Part shown: positions 26,503 through 38,636 of the stretch, in pieces
Layout: every line of letters begins with the position of its first letter
Position numbering within the stretch: the stretch's first letter is position 1
Assembly (NCBI RefSeq): GCF_007827795.1
Contig: NZ_VITI01000004.1
Coordinates: forward strand, 310,001-374,000
Direction of reading: 5' to 3'
DNA from: Azospirillum brasilense
GTDB lineage: Bacteria; Pseudomonadota; Alphaproteobacteria; Azospirillales; Azospirillaceae
DNA: 64,000 nt
The notes under the pieces: model-generated
Database searches by the model: none
Told to the model about the DNA's origin: nothing
Seen by the model: only the letters and a program-made list of their open reading frames with translations
Made by a program: the position numbers and the translations under genes

Positions 26503-28281
26503 TCAATCCCCGACCGCCACCCCCTCGCGCCGGGTGTCGGCGCCGCCGGACAGCCCCTGGCCGGTCACCATGATCGCCTGGGTGCCGGAGGTCAGCTCCA
26601 TCGCCTTGACCATGTGCCCCCGCGCCTCCAGCGCCGCGATCCAGCCCTCCGCCTCGGTGCCCTGCTCCAGCTCGGTCGGGCCGTTGCGGCTGCCGAAGTT
26701 GGGGGCGTCCACCGCCGCCTGCGGGTCGAGGTTCCAGTCGAGCAGGGCGACCAGCGTCTTGCCCACGTAGTTGATGATGTTGCTGCCGCCCGGCGACCCC
26801 ACCGAAGCGACCAGGGCGCCGTCGCGGAAGACCAGCGTCGGCGCCATGGAACTGCGCGGACGCTTGCCCGGCTCCACCCGGTTGGCGACCGGCTTGCCGT
26901 CCTCCGTCGGGGTGAAGGCGAAGTCGGTCAGCTCGTTGTTCAGCAGGAAGCCGCGCACCATCAGGCGGGAGCCGAAGCCGTCCTCGATGGTGGTGGTCAT
27001 GGCGACGGCGTTGCCCGCGCCGTCCACCACGGAGATGTGGCTGGTGCCGTGCTCCTCGGCCTCGGCAAAGCCCCAGGCACGGCCTTGCCGGAAGGGCGGT
27101 TCGCCCGGCTGGGCCTTGCCCATCGACCGCTCGCCGACCAGGGCGGCGCGGCTCGCCAGATAGCCACGGTCGAGCAGCCCCTTCACCGGCACCGACACGA
27201 AATCCGGGTCGGCCAGATAGAGGCCGCGGTCGGCGAAGGCGAGTCGCCCGGCCTCCGACATCCAGTGCGCCGCCAGCGCCGGATCGCCGCGGGTGGCGGC
27301 CATGTCGCGGCTCTCCAGGAAGGCCAGCATCTGCAGCACCGCGACCCCGCCGGAGCTGGGCGGCCCCATGCCGCACAGGGTGTAGGCGCGGTAGGGGCCG
27401 CAGACCGGTTCCCGCTCCTTCACCCGATAGGCCTTCAAGTCAGCCTCGGTCATGTCGCCGGGGTTGGTCGGGTGGCCGGTCACCGCCGTGACGAGGTCGG
27501 CGGCGATCGGTCCCTCGTAGAAGGCGGCGGAGCCATTCTCAGCGATGGCGCGCAGGGTCGCCGCGAACTCCGGGTTCTTCAGGACATGGCCGACCGGCCA
27601 GGGCGTGCCGTCCGGCTGGTAGAAATAGGCGCGCGCCGTGGGGTTGCCCGGCAGATGCTTCTCCATCGCCAGCTGGCCGTTCAGCCGTGGGCTGACCGTG
27701 AAGCCGGTTTCGGCCAGCGCGATGGCGCGCTCGAACAGGCGGGGCCAGGGCAGTTTGCCGTGCGTGCGGTGGGCGTGCTCCAGCAGCATCACCGTGCCCG
27801 GCACCCCGACGGACCGCCCGCCGACCACCGCGTCGTAGAAGGGCATCGGTTTGCCGTCCGCCCCCAGGAAACGCTCCGGAGTCGCCGCGGCCGGCGCCGT
27901 CTCGCGTCCGTCGATGGAGGTCACCACCTTCGTTGCGGCGTCGTAATGGACCAGGAAGGCGCCGCCCCCGATGCCGGAGCTTTGCGGCTCCACCAGATTG
28001 AGCACGAGTTGCACGGCGATGGCCGCGTCCACCGCGCTGCCGCCCGCGCGCAGGATGTCCCGCCCGGCCTCCGCCGCCAGCGGATTCGCGGCGGCCACCA
28101 TGTGGCGCGTGGCGGTGTCGACGCTGCGGCTGCCGCGTCCGGTCGCGCGCTCCGGCGCCACATCACCCGCGGCGCCAGGGGCGAGCGACGGCGCCGTCTG
28201 GGCGAGGGCCGCCAGCGGCAGCGCCGCCAACAGGCCGGCGGACAGCAGCGCCCGCCAGCGGCGGGACAGCAGGATCGGCAT
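26503..28281 (-). CDS. ggt: Gamma-glutamyltransferase
   Basis: A 592-residue periplasmic enzyme with a Sec signal peptide (LLSAGLLAALPLAALAQ). It hydrolyses or transfers the gamma-glutamyl group of glutathione and related peptides. The proenzyme should cleave itself before the threonine in HGTSHISVVD to give large and small subunits; GSPGGSNIINYVG is the small-subunit oxyanion motif and DGRETAPAAAT lies in the large subunit. It is a single gene; the upstream side is shared with the divergent FYDLN gene. Confidence 0.96.
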   Translation of the reverse strand: MPILLSRRWRALLSAGLLAALPLAALAQTAPSLAPGAAGDVAPERATGRGSRSVDTATRHMVAAANPLAAEAGRDILRAGGSAVDAAIAVQLVLNLVEPQSSGIGGGAFLVHYDAATKVVTSIDGRETAPAAATPERFLGADGKPMPFYDAVVGGRSVGVPGTVMLLEHAHRTHGKLPWPRLFERAIALAETGFTVSPRLNGQLAMEKHLPGNPTARAYFYQPDGTPWPVGHVLKNPEFAATLRAIAENGSAAFYEGPIAADLVTAVTGHPTNPGDMTEADLKAYRVKEREPVCGPYRAYTLCGMGPPSSGGVAVLQMLAFLESRDMAATRGDPALAAHWMSEAGRLAFADRGLYLADPDFVSVPVKGLLDRGYLASRAALVGERSMGKAQPGEPPFRQGRAWGFAEAEEHGTSHISVVDGAGNAVAMTTTIEDGFGSRLMVRGFLLNNELTDFAFTPTEDGKPVANRVEPGKRPRSSMAPTLVFRDGALVASVGSPGGSNIINYVGKTLVALLDWNLDPQAAVDAPNFGSRNGPTELEQGTEAEGWIAALEARGHMVKAMELTSGTQAIMVTGQGLSGGADTRREGVAVGD

Positions 28282-28488
28282 CGGCTTCCTCCCCCATTAT
28301 CATGGTATCTTGGTGGGTGGCCCGGAGGACCACCGCAGCGTTGAAGTTTGGCACCGGCGGCCGGCCCCGCCACACCGACGGCGATATTCAGCGAACTTTT
28401 TTTTGACAAGCGCCCGCTGGCGTGGCAAAGGGCGCGGCTTGCAATTCCCGAATTGGGCATTCCCTAGGAACGTGACGGAGGACGAGGC

Positions 28489-28881
28489 GTGGCCAAACCC
28501 GAATGGGGCGTCAAGCGCATCTGCCCGAGCTGTGGCGCGCGCTATTACGATCTGCGCAAGGACCCGCCGGTGTGCCCGAGCTGCGGAGCGCAGTTCGATC
28601 CCGAGGCGTTGCTGAAGTCCCGCAAGGCGCGCCCGGCGCCGGTCGACGATGTCAAGAAGGCCCCGGTGGTCTCCTCGGAGGACGAGGATGTCGAGACCGA
28701 GACCGAGGAGTCGCCGGAACTCGATGAGGTCGAGGACGACGTGTCCGTCGACGACATCGAGGAAACCGACGAGACGCCCGAGGATGAGGACGACGTCCTG
28801 ATCGAGGACACCTCGGAGCTGGGCGAGGACGACATGGACGAGGTCGTCGACGTCGAAGGCGAGGACGAGGAGGAGCGCTGA
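28489..28881 (+). CDS. TIGR02300 (FYDLN acid) family protein
   Basis: A 130-residue protein with a GTG start preceded by GGAGGA. The N-terminal zinc ribbon has two CPSCG knuckles, at about residues 13-17 and 30-34, separated by ARYYDLRKDPPV (the FYDLN position). The remaining 80 residues are strongly acidic, mainly Glu/Asp. The family is found in alphaproteobacteria and has no known function. The ribbon resembles those of RNA-polymerase or translation-associated proteins, but that is only a resemblance. A tRNA-Ala gene follows 127 bases downstream, an arrangement seen repeatedly in alphaproteobacteria. Confidence 0.92.
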   Translation: MAKPEWGVKRICPSCGARYYDLRKDPPVCPSCGAQFDPEALLKSRKARPAPVDDVKKAPVVSSEDEDVETETEESPELDEVEDDVSVDDIEETDETPEDEDDVLIEDTSELGEDDMDEVVDVEGEDEEER

Positions 28882-28934
28882 CCGGCGCTCTTCCGGGTGA
28901 GCGGAAAAAAGCTGGGCGGGGCTGAATTTTTCTC

Positions 28935-28963
28935 TTGCATCGGTCCCCCGTCCTGACCAATAT
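28935..28963 (+). promoter_or_regulatory. Candidate sigma-70 promoter for tRNA-Ala
   Basis: TTGCAT (28935-28940) and CAATAT (28958-28963) are separated by exactly 17 bases, about 45 bases before the tRNA. A GC-rich stretch (CCCGCTCC) follows the -10, as in stringently controlled stable-RNA promoters. Confidence 0.45.
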
Positions 28964-29008
28964 CCCGCTCCACCGAGGCTGGCCGCAAGGCTCGCCGCCC
29001 AGAGTTTC

Positions 29009-29084
<76 letters not shown>

Positions 29085-29092
29085 AACACCCG

Positions 29093-29122
29093 AAGGGCCT
29101 GCGCAACACCGCGTGGGCCCTT
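29093..29122 (+). terminator. Possible terminator after tRNA-Ala
   Basis: AAGGGCC (29093-29099) can pair with GGCCCTT (29116-29122), followed by TGGCGTTTCG. The T-tract is interrupted, so this is only a likely end of the tRNA transcript. Confidence 0.42.
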
Positions 29123-29254
29123 TGGCGTTTCGGGCCTCGGCTTCCTGCCATCCCACCCGCTGCCACCGTCTTGACAGGCGTCAAGGAACGCTCTTTGGTC
29201 GGGCGGCACCGTCGGCTTCCGCCGATTCCCGTTCCCTCCCGCTTCGGACACGCC

Positions 29255-29533
29255 ATGGCCGACATCCTGATCGCCAACACCCTGACAGGCGACACCACCC
29301 TGGGCGCGCTGAACGCCGTCGATCCGGACGCCGTGAGCCGGCTGGCGCAGATCCATCCGGTCTTCAACCCCGGCGTCGGCGTGCCCGACAGCGCCAGCCT
29401 GGGCGATCTCGCCAAGGCCACCGGCATCCCGCTGGACGTTCTGCTGGCCACGGCGCGCGGCGCCATCCACGTCACCGCCCTGGCGGGCGGTTGCGGCTGC
29501 GGAAGCGGCGGCTGCGGCACCCCCAGGCACTGA
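29255..29533 (+). CDS. Small DUF1858-like protein with Cys-rich tail
   Basis: A 92-residue protein. The segment DAVSRLAQIHPVFNPGVGVP...LGDLAKATGIPLDVLLATARGAI resembles the helical repeat of DUF1858-type proteins. The C-terminus is GGCGCGSGGCGTP with four cysteines in eight positions spaced for metal or cluster binding. There is no signal peptide. The start MADILIANTL at 29255 was chosen; an in-frame ATG at 29171 adds a likely leader. It lies 90 bases before a pirin gene on the same strand. Function unknown; the DUF1858 link is by eye. Confidence 0.65.
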   Translation: MADILIANTLTGDTTLGALNAVDPDAVSRLAQIHPVFNPGVGVPDSASLGDLAKATGIPLDVLLATARGAIHVTALAGGCGCGSGGCGTPRH

Positions 29534-29622
29534 GCGCTTTCCCCCTCCCATTCGCGGCGCCAGTCCCCACCTGTTGGTGGCACCCACCATTGGGAACAGG
29601 CTTCGGGAACGGGAGGACACGC

Positions 29623-30525
29623 ATGACGACGGCGCCAACATCGACCGAGTCTCCGGACGGCTGGCTGGAAACGGTGGTCGTTCCGCGCACCAGCGACATC
29701 GGCGGATTCGAGGTGCGGCGCGCCCTCCCCTCTGTCCGCAAGCGGATGGTCGGGCCGTTCGTCTTTCTCGACCAGATGGGGCCGGCCATCCTGAAAGCCG
29801 GGGCGGGCATCGACGTACGCCCCCACCCGCACATCGGGCTGGCCACCGTCACCTACCTGTTCGACGGCGAGATCCTGCACCGCGACAGCCTGGGCACCGT
29901 GCTGCCGATCCGTCCGGGGGCGGTGAACTGGATGACCGCCGGGCGCGGCATCGCCCATTCCGAACGCTCCGCCACCGACGAGCGCGGGCGCGACCGGCTG
30001 CTGTCGGGCATCCAGTCCTGGGTCGCCCTGCCCAAGACCCATGAGGAAACCGATCCCGCCTTCGTCCATCTCGGCGCCGACGAGCTGCCGGTGGTCGAGG
30101 GCGAAGGCAAGCGGCTGCGCGTCGTCGCGGGCGAGGCGTACGGTGTACGTTCGCCCATGAACACGCTGTGGGACACGCTGTACGTCGATGCCTCGCTGGA
30201 CGCCGGTGCCCGCCTGCCCATCGACCGGGAGACGGAGGAGCGGGCGCTCTACATCGCCGACGGCACAGTCACGATCCACGGCGACCGTTTCGAGGCCGGG
30301 CGGCTGCTTGTGCTGCGCCCCGGCGACACGGTGACGGTGGAGGCCGAAACCACCGCCCGCCTGATCCTGCTGGGCGGCGCCGTGATGGACGGCCCGCGCT
30401 ACATTTGGTGGAACTTCGTGTCCAGCCGCCAGGACCGCATCGAACAGGCCAAGGCCGAATGGAAGGCCGGGCGGTTCGACGCCGTTCCCGGCGAGACGGA
30501 GTTCATTCCGCTTCCAGAACGGTGA
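29623..30525 (+). CDS. Pirin family protein (second of two)
   Basis: A 300-residue bicupin pirin, with metal-site residues in RPHPHIGLATVTYLFDG and WMTAGRGIAHSERS and the C-terminal tail FVSSRQDRIEQAKAEWKAG typical of this subgroup. GGGAGG seven bases upstream supports the start at 29623. It shares only motifs with the first pirin at 11.2 kb, so the two are not recent duplicates. Its 3' end overlaps the convergent MoeA-type gene by 23 bases (30503-30525). The substrate or partner is unknown. Confidence 0.94.
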   Translation: MTTAPTSTESPDGWLETVVVPRTSDIGGFEVRRALPSVRKRMVGPFVFLDQMGPAILKAGAGIDVRPHPHIGLATVTYLFDGEILHRDSLGTVLPIRPGAVNWMTAGRGIAHSERSATDERGRDRLLSGIQSWVALPKTHEETDPAFVHLGADELPVVEGEGKRLRVVAGEAYGVRSPMNTLWDTLYVDASLDAGARLPIDRETEERALYIADGTVTIHGDRFEAGRLLVLRPGDTVTVEAETTARLILLGGAVMDGPRYIWWNFVSSRQDRIEQAKAEWKAGRFDAVPGETEFIPLPER

Positions 30526-32488
30526 AGCCCAGCGCCGTCAGCCTCTCCCGCACCGCTGGATCGGCCAGCGCCGCCAGGAAGCGCCGGACCGCCGGCCGGT
30601 CCCGGCGGTCGCTGGGGATCACGAAGTCGTAATGCTCCGCCTGCAGGGGCAGGAAGCCCAGCCCGTAGAGGGTGGCGACGCTTTCGATGGCGACGCCCCA
30701 GTCGGCGCGCCCCTGGGCCACCGCCACCGCCACGGCGTTGTGCGACTTGGCCTGCGACCAGTAACCGGTGGGACGCGCCGCCCCCAGCAGCCGGTCGGTC
30801 AGGATGCGCGTGCCGCTGCCGGCGTTGCGGTTGACCAGGATGCAGTCGGGGTCCTGCGCCGCCGCCAGACCGGCCTCCTCGGCCGTTTTGCCTTCGAAAC
30901 GAGCGTCGCCCTTGCGGAAGACAATGCCCTGAAGGCGACGGTAACCGGTCACGAGGCCGAGCGCCGGGGTCAGGAAGGGGCGGTTGTACTCGCCGCTCTT
31001 CGGGTCCATCAGGTGGATGGCCGCCACGTCGCATTCGCCGCGCCGCGCGGCGGCGAGGCCGCCCATCGAGCCGACGTTCAGCGCCTTGACCGTCAGCCCC
31101 TCTTCGACCAGACGGCCGGTGATGGCATCGAGACCGACGCAATGGCTGCCGATCACGATCAGGTCGGCGGGGCGGGTGTCGCGCCCGATGCGCTGGACCG
31201 ACACCGGGGTGCCGGCCTCGACCGCCTCGGCCTGCGGGTCGATGGCGATGAAGCCGTCCGCCGCGCTGAAGGCGGTCACCGCGCCAGAGCCCTTGGACAG
31301 CGGATAGGCCGCCAGCAGTCCGTCCGCCCCGCGCACCAGCGAGACCATCACATATTCGGTCCGGCCCCGTTCCGATCCCAGCCGCATCGGCACCGTCGCG
31401 TCCACGGTCTCCTTCGCCGCGGGCGGCAGGCCGGCCAGCGCACGCAGCACCGGGGCGACGAATTCGTGGAAGGTGAACATGGCGGAGGTCGGGAAGCCGG
31501 GCAGGATCACCACCGGCTTGCCCTTCGTTACGGCCAGGCACAGAGGCTTGCCGGGCTTCAAGGCGACGCCGTGCGCAACGATGCCGGGGTCGGTCAGGCG
31601 GCTGACGATGCGGTAGGACAGGTCGCCCGCCCCCTTCGACGTGCCGCCCGACAGCAGCAGCGCGTCGCAGGCCAGCCCCTGCTCGACCAGCGGGGCCAGT
31701 TCGGCCTCGTCGTCGCGGGCGATGCCCAGCCGGACCGGCTCCCCGCCCAGCTCCTCCACCGCGGCGGCGAGGATGGCGGCGTTCGAATCATAGACGGCGC
31801 CGGGCCGGATCGGCTCGCCGGGGGCGATGATCTCGTCGCCGGTGGACAGGATGGCCACGCGGGGGCGGCGGACCACCGAGACCTCGGCCCGCCCGATGGC
31901 GGCCAGCACGCCGATCTCGCGCGAGGTCAGCAGCTGTCCGCGGCGCATCACCGTCTCGCCGCGCCCGATGTCCGACCCGGCGGCGGCGACGAAGGCGCCG
32001 GGCACCACCGGCTTGCGGATCTCCACCAGAAGGGCGTCGCCCTCCTCATGCGACTCGGTGTGCTCCACCATCACCACGGCGTCGGCGCCGCGCGGCAGCA
32101 TGCCGCCGGTGGCGAGCACCGTGGCCGTGCCGGGGGCGACGGTCAGCGCCGGGACGCGCCCGGCGGACAGCACCTCTTCGTTCATGCGCAATACGACCGG
32201 CGTGTCCTCGCCCGCCCCCTGGGTGTCGGCGGCGCGCACCGCAAAGCCGTCCACCGAGGAACGATCGAAGCCGGGGACATCGACCTCCGCCACCACGTCG
32301 GCGGCCAGCACGCGGCCCAGCGCGGCGCCCAGCGGCACCGTCTCCGCCCCCTTGGGCGTCAGGTCGAGGTGGCGGCGGAAGCGCGCCTCGGCCTCGTCGC
32401 GGCCCACCACCTCGAGAAACTGCTCCTGCCGGGCCGCCTGGGCGACAAAACGCCGGATGTCGATTCGCCGGATGTCCTGGTTGGACAC
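30503..32488 (-). CDS. MoeA-type molybdopterin protein fused to a periplasmic-binding-like domain
   Basis: A 661-residue cytoplasmic protein. The first 420 residues are a MoeA domain, which inserts molybdate into adenylated molybdopterin. It shows SSVDGFAVRAADT, GRGETVMRRGQLL, the STGDEII/SGGTSKGAGDLSY MPT-binding loop and ILPGFPTSAMFTFHEF. Residues about 440-650 form a PBP-like domain similar to the TupA/ModA and LysR effector folds (GSHCVGLDAI, NRNAGSGTRILTD, YGLGFLPLQAEHYDF), which could bind an oxyanion such as molybdate. This fusion is known from archaea and some proteobacteria. It is 27 bases downstream of a second MoeA-like gene. Confidence 0.94.
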   Translation of the reverse strand: MSNQDIRRIDIRRFVAQAARQEQFLEVVGRDEAEARFRRHLDLTPKGAETVPLGAALGRVLAADVVAEVDVPGFDRSSVDGFAVRAADTQGAGEDTPVVLRMNEEVLSAGRVPALTVAPGTATVLATGGMLPRGADAVVMVEHTESHEEGDALLVEIRKPVVPGAFVAAAGSDIGRGETVMRRGQLLTSREIGVLAAIGRAEVSVVRRPRVAILSTGDEIIAPGEPIRPGAVYDSNAAILAAAVEELGGEPVRLGIARDDEAELAPLVEQGLACDALLLSGGTSKGAGDLSYRIVSRLTDPGIVAHGVALKPGKPLCLAVTKGKPVVILPGFPTSAMFTFHEFVAPVLRALAGLPPAAKETVDATVPMRLGSERGRTEYVMVSLVRGADGLLAAYPLSKGSGAVTAFSAADGFIAIDPQAEAVEAGTPVSVQRIGRDTRPADLIVIGSHCVGLDAITGRLVEEGLTVKALNVGSMGGLAAARRGECDVAAIHLMDPKSGEYNRPFLTPALGLVTGYRRLQGIVFRKGDARFEGKTAEEAGLAAAQDPDCILVNRNAGSGTRILTDRLLGAARPTGYWSQAKSHNAVAVAVAQGRADWGVAIESVATLYGLGFLPLQAEHYDFVIPSDRRDRPAVRRFLAALADPAVRERLTALGFTVLEAE

Positions 32489-32515
32489 GCCCTTCCCCCC
32501 TTCGCTCGATGCCGT

Positions 32516-33742
32516 TCAGAGATTTGTACCGTCAAAACAGCGCAGGGTCACGGTCGCCCCGGCGGGAAAACCCTCGCTGTCCGCCGGGATCAGCACGAAG
32601 CCGTCGGCCAGCACCGCCCCGGCCAGACCCGGCCGGTGTGGGGAGGCGACCGGCTCGACCATCCCATCCGCCGTCCGGCGCACGCGGTACAGTTCAGTGC
32701 AGCCGATCTCCGACACCAGCTTGCGCACCGTCACGGCGGGGACCGCCGGATGCGGCAGCGCGGGGTCCCGCCCGCCCAGGCGGCGCACCGCCCGCCCGGC
32801 CAGCAGCTCATAGGCCGTCAGGCAGGCCATCGGTTCACCGGGCAGCAACACCGCGGGCATGCCGCCGGCCCATCCCAGCGCCGCCGAGTCGCCGGGGCGC
32901 AGGGCCACGCCATGCAAGGCGAGCCCTCCCGCGTCGGCCAGTGCCAGGGGTGCCACGTCGTCCTCCCCCACCCCGGTGCGGCCGGCGGAGATCAGCAGGT
33001 CGGCGCCGGGGGCCGCATAGGCGACGGCCAGAGCGGCGCGGTCCGCCGGCAGCGGCCCCACCAGCTCCACAACGCCGCCATCCCGCGCCACCAGCGCGGC
33101 CAGCATCGCGCCCAGCGTTTCGGGTCCGGACCGCGGCCCACCGGCCAGCACGATCCGCACCCGCGGGCGGGCGCCGACATGCACGACGTCGATCCCCAGC
33201 GCGGCGAGTAATCCAAGATCCTGCGGGCGCAAGCGGTGCCCGGCCTTCAGCAGGACCGTCCCGGCGCGCAGCCCCTCCCCCTGCCGCTCCACGCCCTCGC
33301 CCGGGGCGGCGCTGCCCAGCGCCTCGACGAAGGGACCATCGGTCTGCATGGCCTCCACGGGCAGGACGGCGTCGGTCCCCGGCGGCATCGGCTCGCCCGC
33401 CGCGACCGTCACGGCGCCCGGCAACGGAACCGGGTTGTAGGAGCCGGCGCCCAGCGTGTCGCTGGAGGCCACCGCCACGCCGTCGCGGGCGGCCCGGTCG
33501 GCGGGCGGCCAATCCCCCGGCGCGGTCACCGGAGCGGCGAGAACCACGCCCTCCGCCAGCGTGGCGGCGAGATCGGCGAGAGGCACGGCAAGCGGCGGCA
33601 GAGGGGCGACGGCGGCGTCGATCCAGCCTTCCATGACCGGCAGGGCGGCACGGCTGGAAAAACCGCGCCCGCGCACGTCGGTCGCTGAACAAGGACGCCG
33701 GTCGCTGTTTGCGGTGCCGTCTCCGGCTCTGGCCGCGGTCAT
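32516..33742 (-). CDS. MoeA-like protein (diverged paralogue)
   Basis: A 408-residue protein of the MoeA/MogA fold. It keeps recognisable but altered family motifs: AARDGVAVASSDT in place of SxxDGYAV, LISAGRTGVGEDDV in place of the SGGxSxGxxD loop, and VLLPGEPMACLTAYELL. The catalytic site therefore looks changed, although the order of domains is normal. It is first in a pair with the MoeA-PBP fusion and 31 bases downstream of the receiver-GGDEF gene, all on one strand. It may act in molybdenum cofactor maturation for a specific enzyme; no molybdoenzyme is encoded in the window. ATG starts closer to the fold (for example MEGWIDAAV) are possible. Confidence 0.86.
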   Translation of the reverse strand: MTAARAGDGTANSDRRPCSATDVRGRGFSSRAALPVMEGWIDAAVAPLPPLAVPLADLAATLAEGVVLAAPVTAPGDWPPADRAARDGVAVASSDTLGAGSYNPVPLPGAVTVAAGEPMPPGTDAVLPVEAMQTDGPFVEALGSAAPGEGVERQGEGLRAGTVLLKAGHRLRPQDLGLLAALGIDVVHVGARPRVRIVLAGGPRSGPETLGAMLAALVARDGGVVELVGPLPADRAALAVAYAAPGADLLISAGRTGVGEDDVAPLALADAGGLALHGVALRPGDSAALGWAGGMPAVLLPGEPMACLTAYELLAGRAVRRLGGRDPALPHPAVPAVTVRKLVSEIGCTELYRVRRTADGMVEPVASPHRPGLAGAVLADGFVLIPADSEGFPAGATVTLRCFDGTNL

Positions 33743-33773
33743 GGCTGCATCCGTGATGCCTCAGGTCGGCCCC

Positions 33774-34694
33774 TTATACCGCAACCTCCACACCGCCGCT
33801 GCACACACGGTTGCGGCCGGCGCGCTTGGCCTCGTAGAGCAGGCCGTCGGCAAGCTGGGTCAGCCGGTCCGGCGTGTTGTCCAGCATCGGCTGGGCGGTG
33901 GCGACGCCGAGGCTGATGGTGACGTGGTCGGCGACATGGGACACCGCGTGGGGCAGGCGCCGGTCGGCCACCGTCCCGCGCAGGCGTTCGGCCACCTGGA
34001 CCGCCCCGTCCTCGTCGGTTTCGGGAAGCAGGCAGACGAACTCCTCGCCGCCGTAGCGGGCGATCAGGTCGCCCGGCCTCATCATCTGCCCGGCCAGGAG
34101 CTGGGCCACCGCGCGCAGGCACTCGTCGCCCGCCTGATGGCCGTAATGGTCGTTGTAGGGCTTGAACTGGTCGACATCGAGCATGATCAGCGACAGCGGA
34201 AGCTGCACCCGTGCGCAGCGCCGCCATTCGCGCAGCAGCACCTCGTCGAAGCGGCGGCGGTTGGCGATGCCGGTCAGGCCGTCGGCGAAGGACAATGTGC
34301 GCAGCAGATCGGTCTGCCGCTTCAGCAGCAGGTGGTTGCGCACCCGTGCCTTGACGATCGGCGGGCTGATCGGCTTGGAGATGAAATCGATGGCGCCGAC
34401 CTCCAGCCCGTAGGTCTCGTCCTCCACCTCGCTCTTGGCGGAAATGAAGATGACCGGGATGTCGCGGGTGATCGGATCGGCCTTTAGGCGGGAACAGACC
34501 TCGTAGCCGTCCATGCCCGGCATCATGATGTCCAGCAGAACGAGATCGGGCAGCCGGGACTGCGCCAGTTCCAGCGCCTTCGCCCCGTCGGTCGCGAAAT
34601 AGATGTCGTGGTCGTCCTTCAGGATGCGGCTCAGCACATGCACGTTGGACGGGATGTCGTCGACCACCAGGATCTTGGAGCGTGCGTCGGTCAT
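33774..34694 (-). CDS. Response regulator with GGDEF domain (PleD-like)
   Basis: A 306-residue cytoplasmic diguanylate cyclase. The receiver domain (residues 7-122) has the acidic pair VVDD, the phospho-acceptor Asp in LVLLDIMMPGMDG and the conserved Lys in ISKPI. The GGDEF domain (about 135-300) has LIMLDVDQFKPYNDHYGHQAGDE and the active loop RYGGEEF. Phosphorylation should dimerise it and raise c-di-GMP. It is last in a minus-strand run after two hybrid histidine kinases, 52 bases below the nearer one, which is probably its phosphodonor. Its 5' and 3' neighbours suggest one operon with the kinases. Confidence 0.95.
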   Translation of the reverse strand: MTDARSKILVVDDIPSNVHVLSRILKDDHDIYFATDGAKALELAQSRLPDLVLLDIMMPGMDGYEVCSRLKADPITRDIPVIFISAKSEVEDETYGLEVGAIDFISKPISPPIVKARVRNHLLLKRQTDLLRTLSFADGLTGIANRRRFDEVLLREWRRCARVQLPLSLIMLDVDQFKPYNDHYGHQAGDECLRAVAQLLAGQMMRPGDLIARYGGEEFVCLLPETDEDGAVQVAERLRGTVADRRLPHAVSHVADHVTISLGVATAQPMLDNTPDRLTQLADGLLYEAKRAGRNRVCSGGVEVAV

Positions 34695-34746
34695 GTTCGG
34701 TTCCTGGTGGCCGGTTCCTGAAAGGCGGTTCCTGGTGTGAAGCGGG

Positions 34747-38577
<3,831 letters not shown>

Positions 38578-38636
38578 TGCCGGTGTCCGCCAGGTCCGGC
38601 GCACGCCGGAGGAGAGAAAGTTGCCGCACATCGGAA

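Noticed and set aside
28403-28431. TTGACA at 28403-28408 as a promoter for the FYDLN gene
   Set aside because: The -35 is good but the matching -10 region (CAAAGG) is poor, so a promoter cannot be supported.
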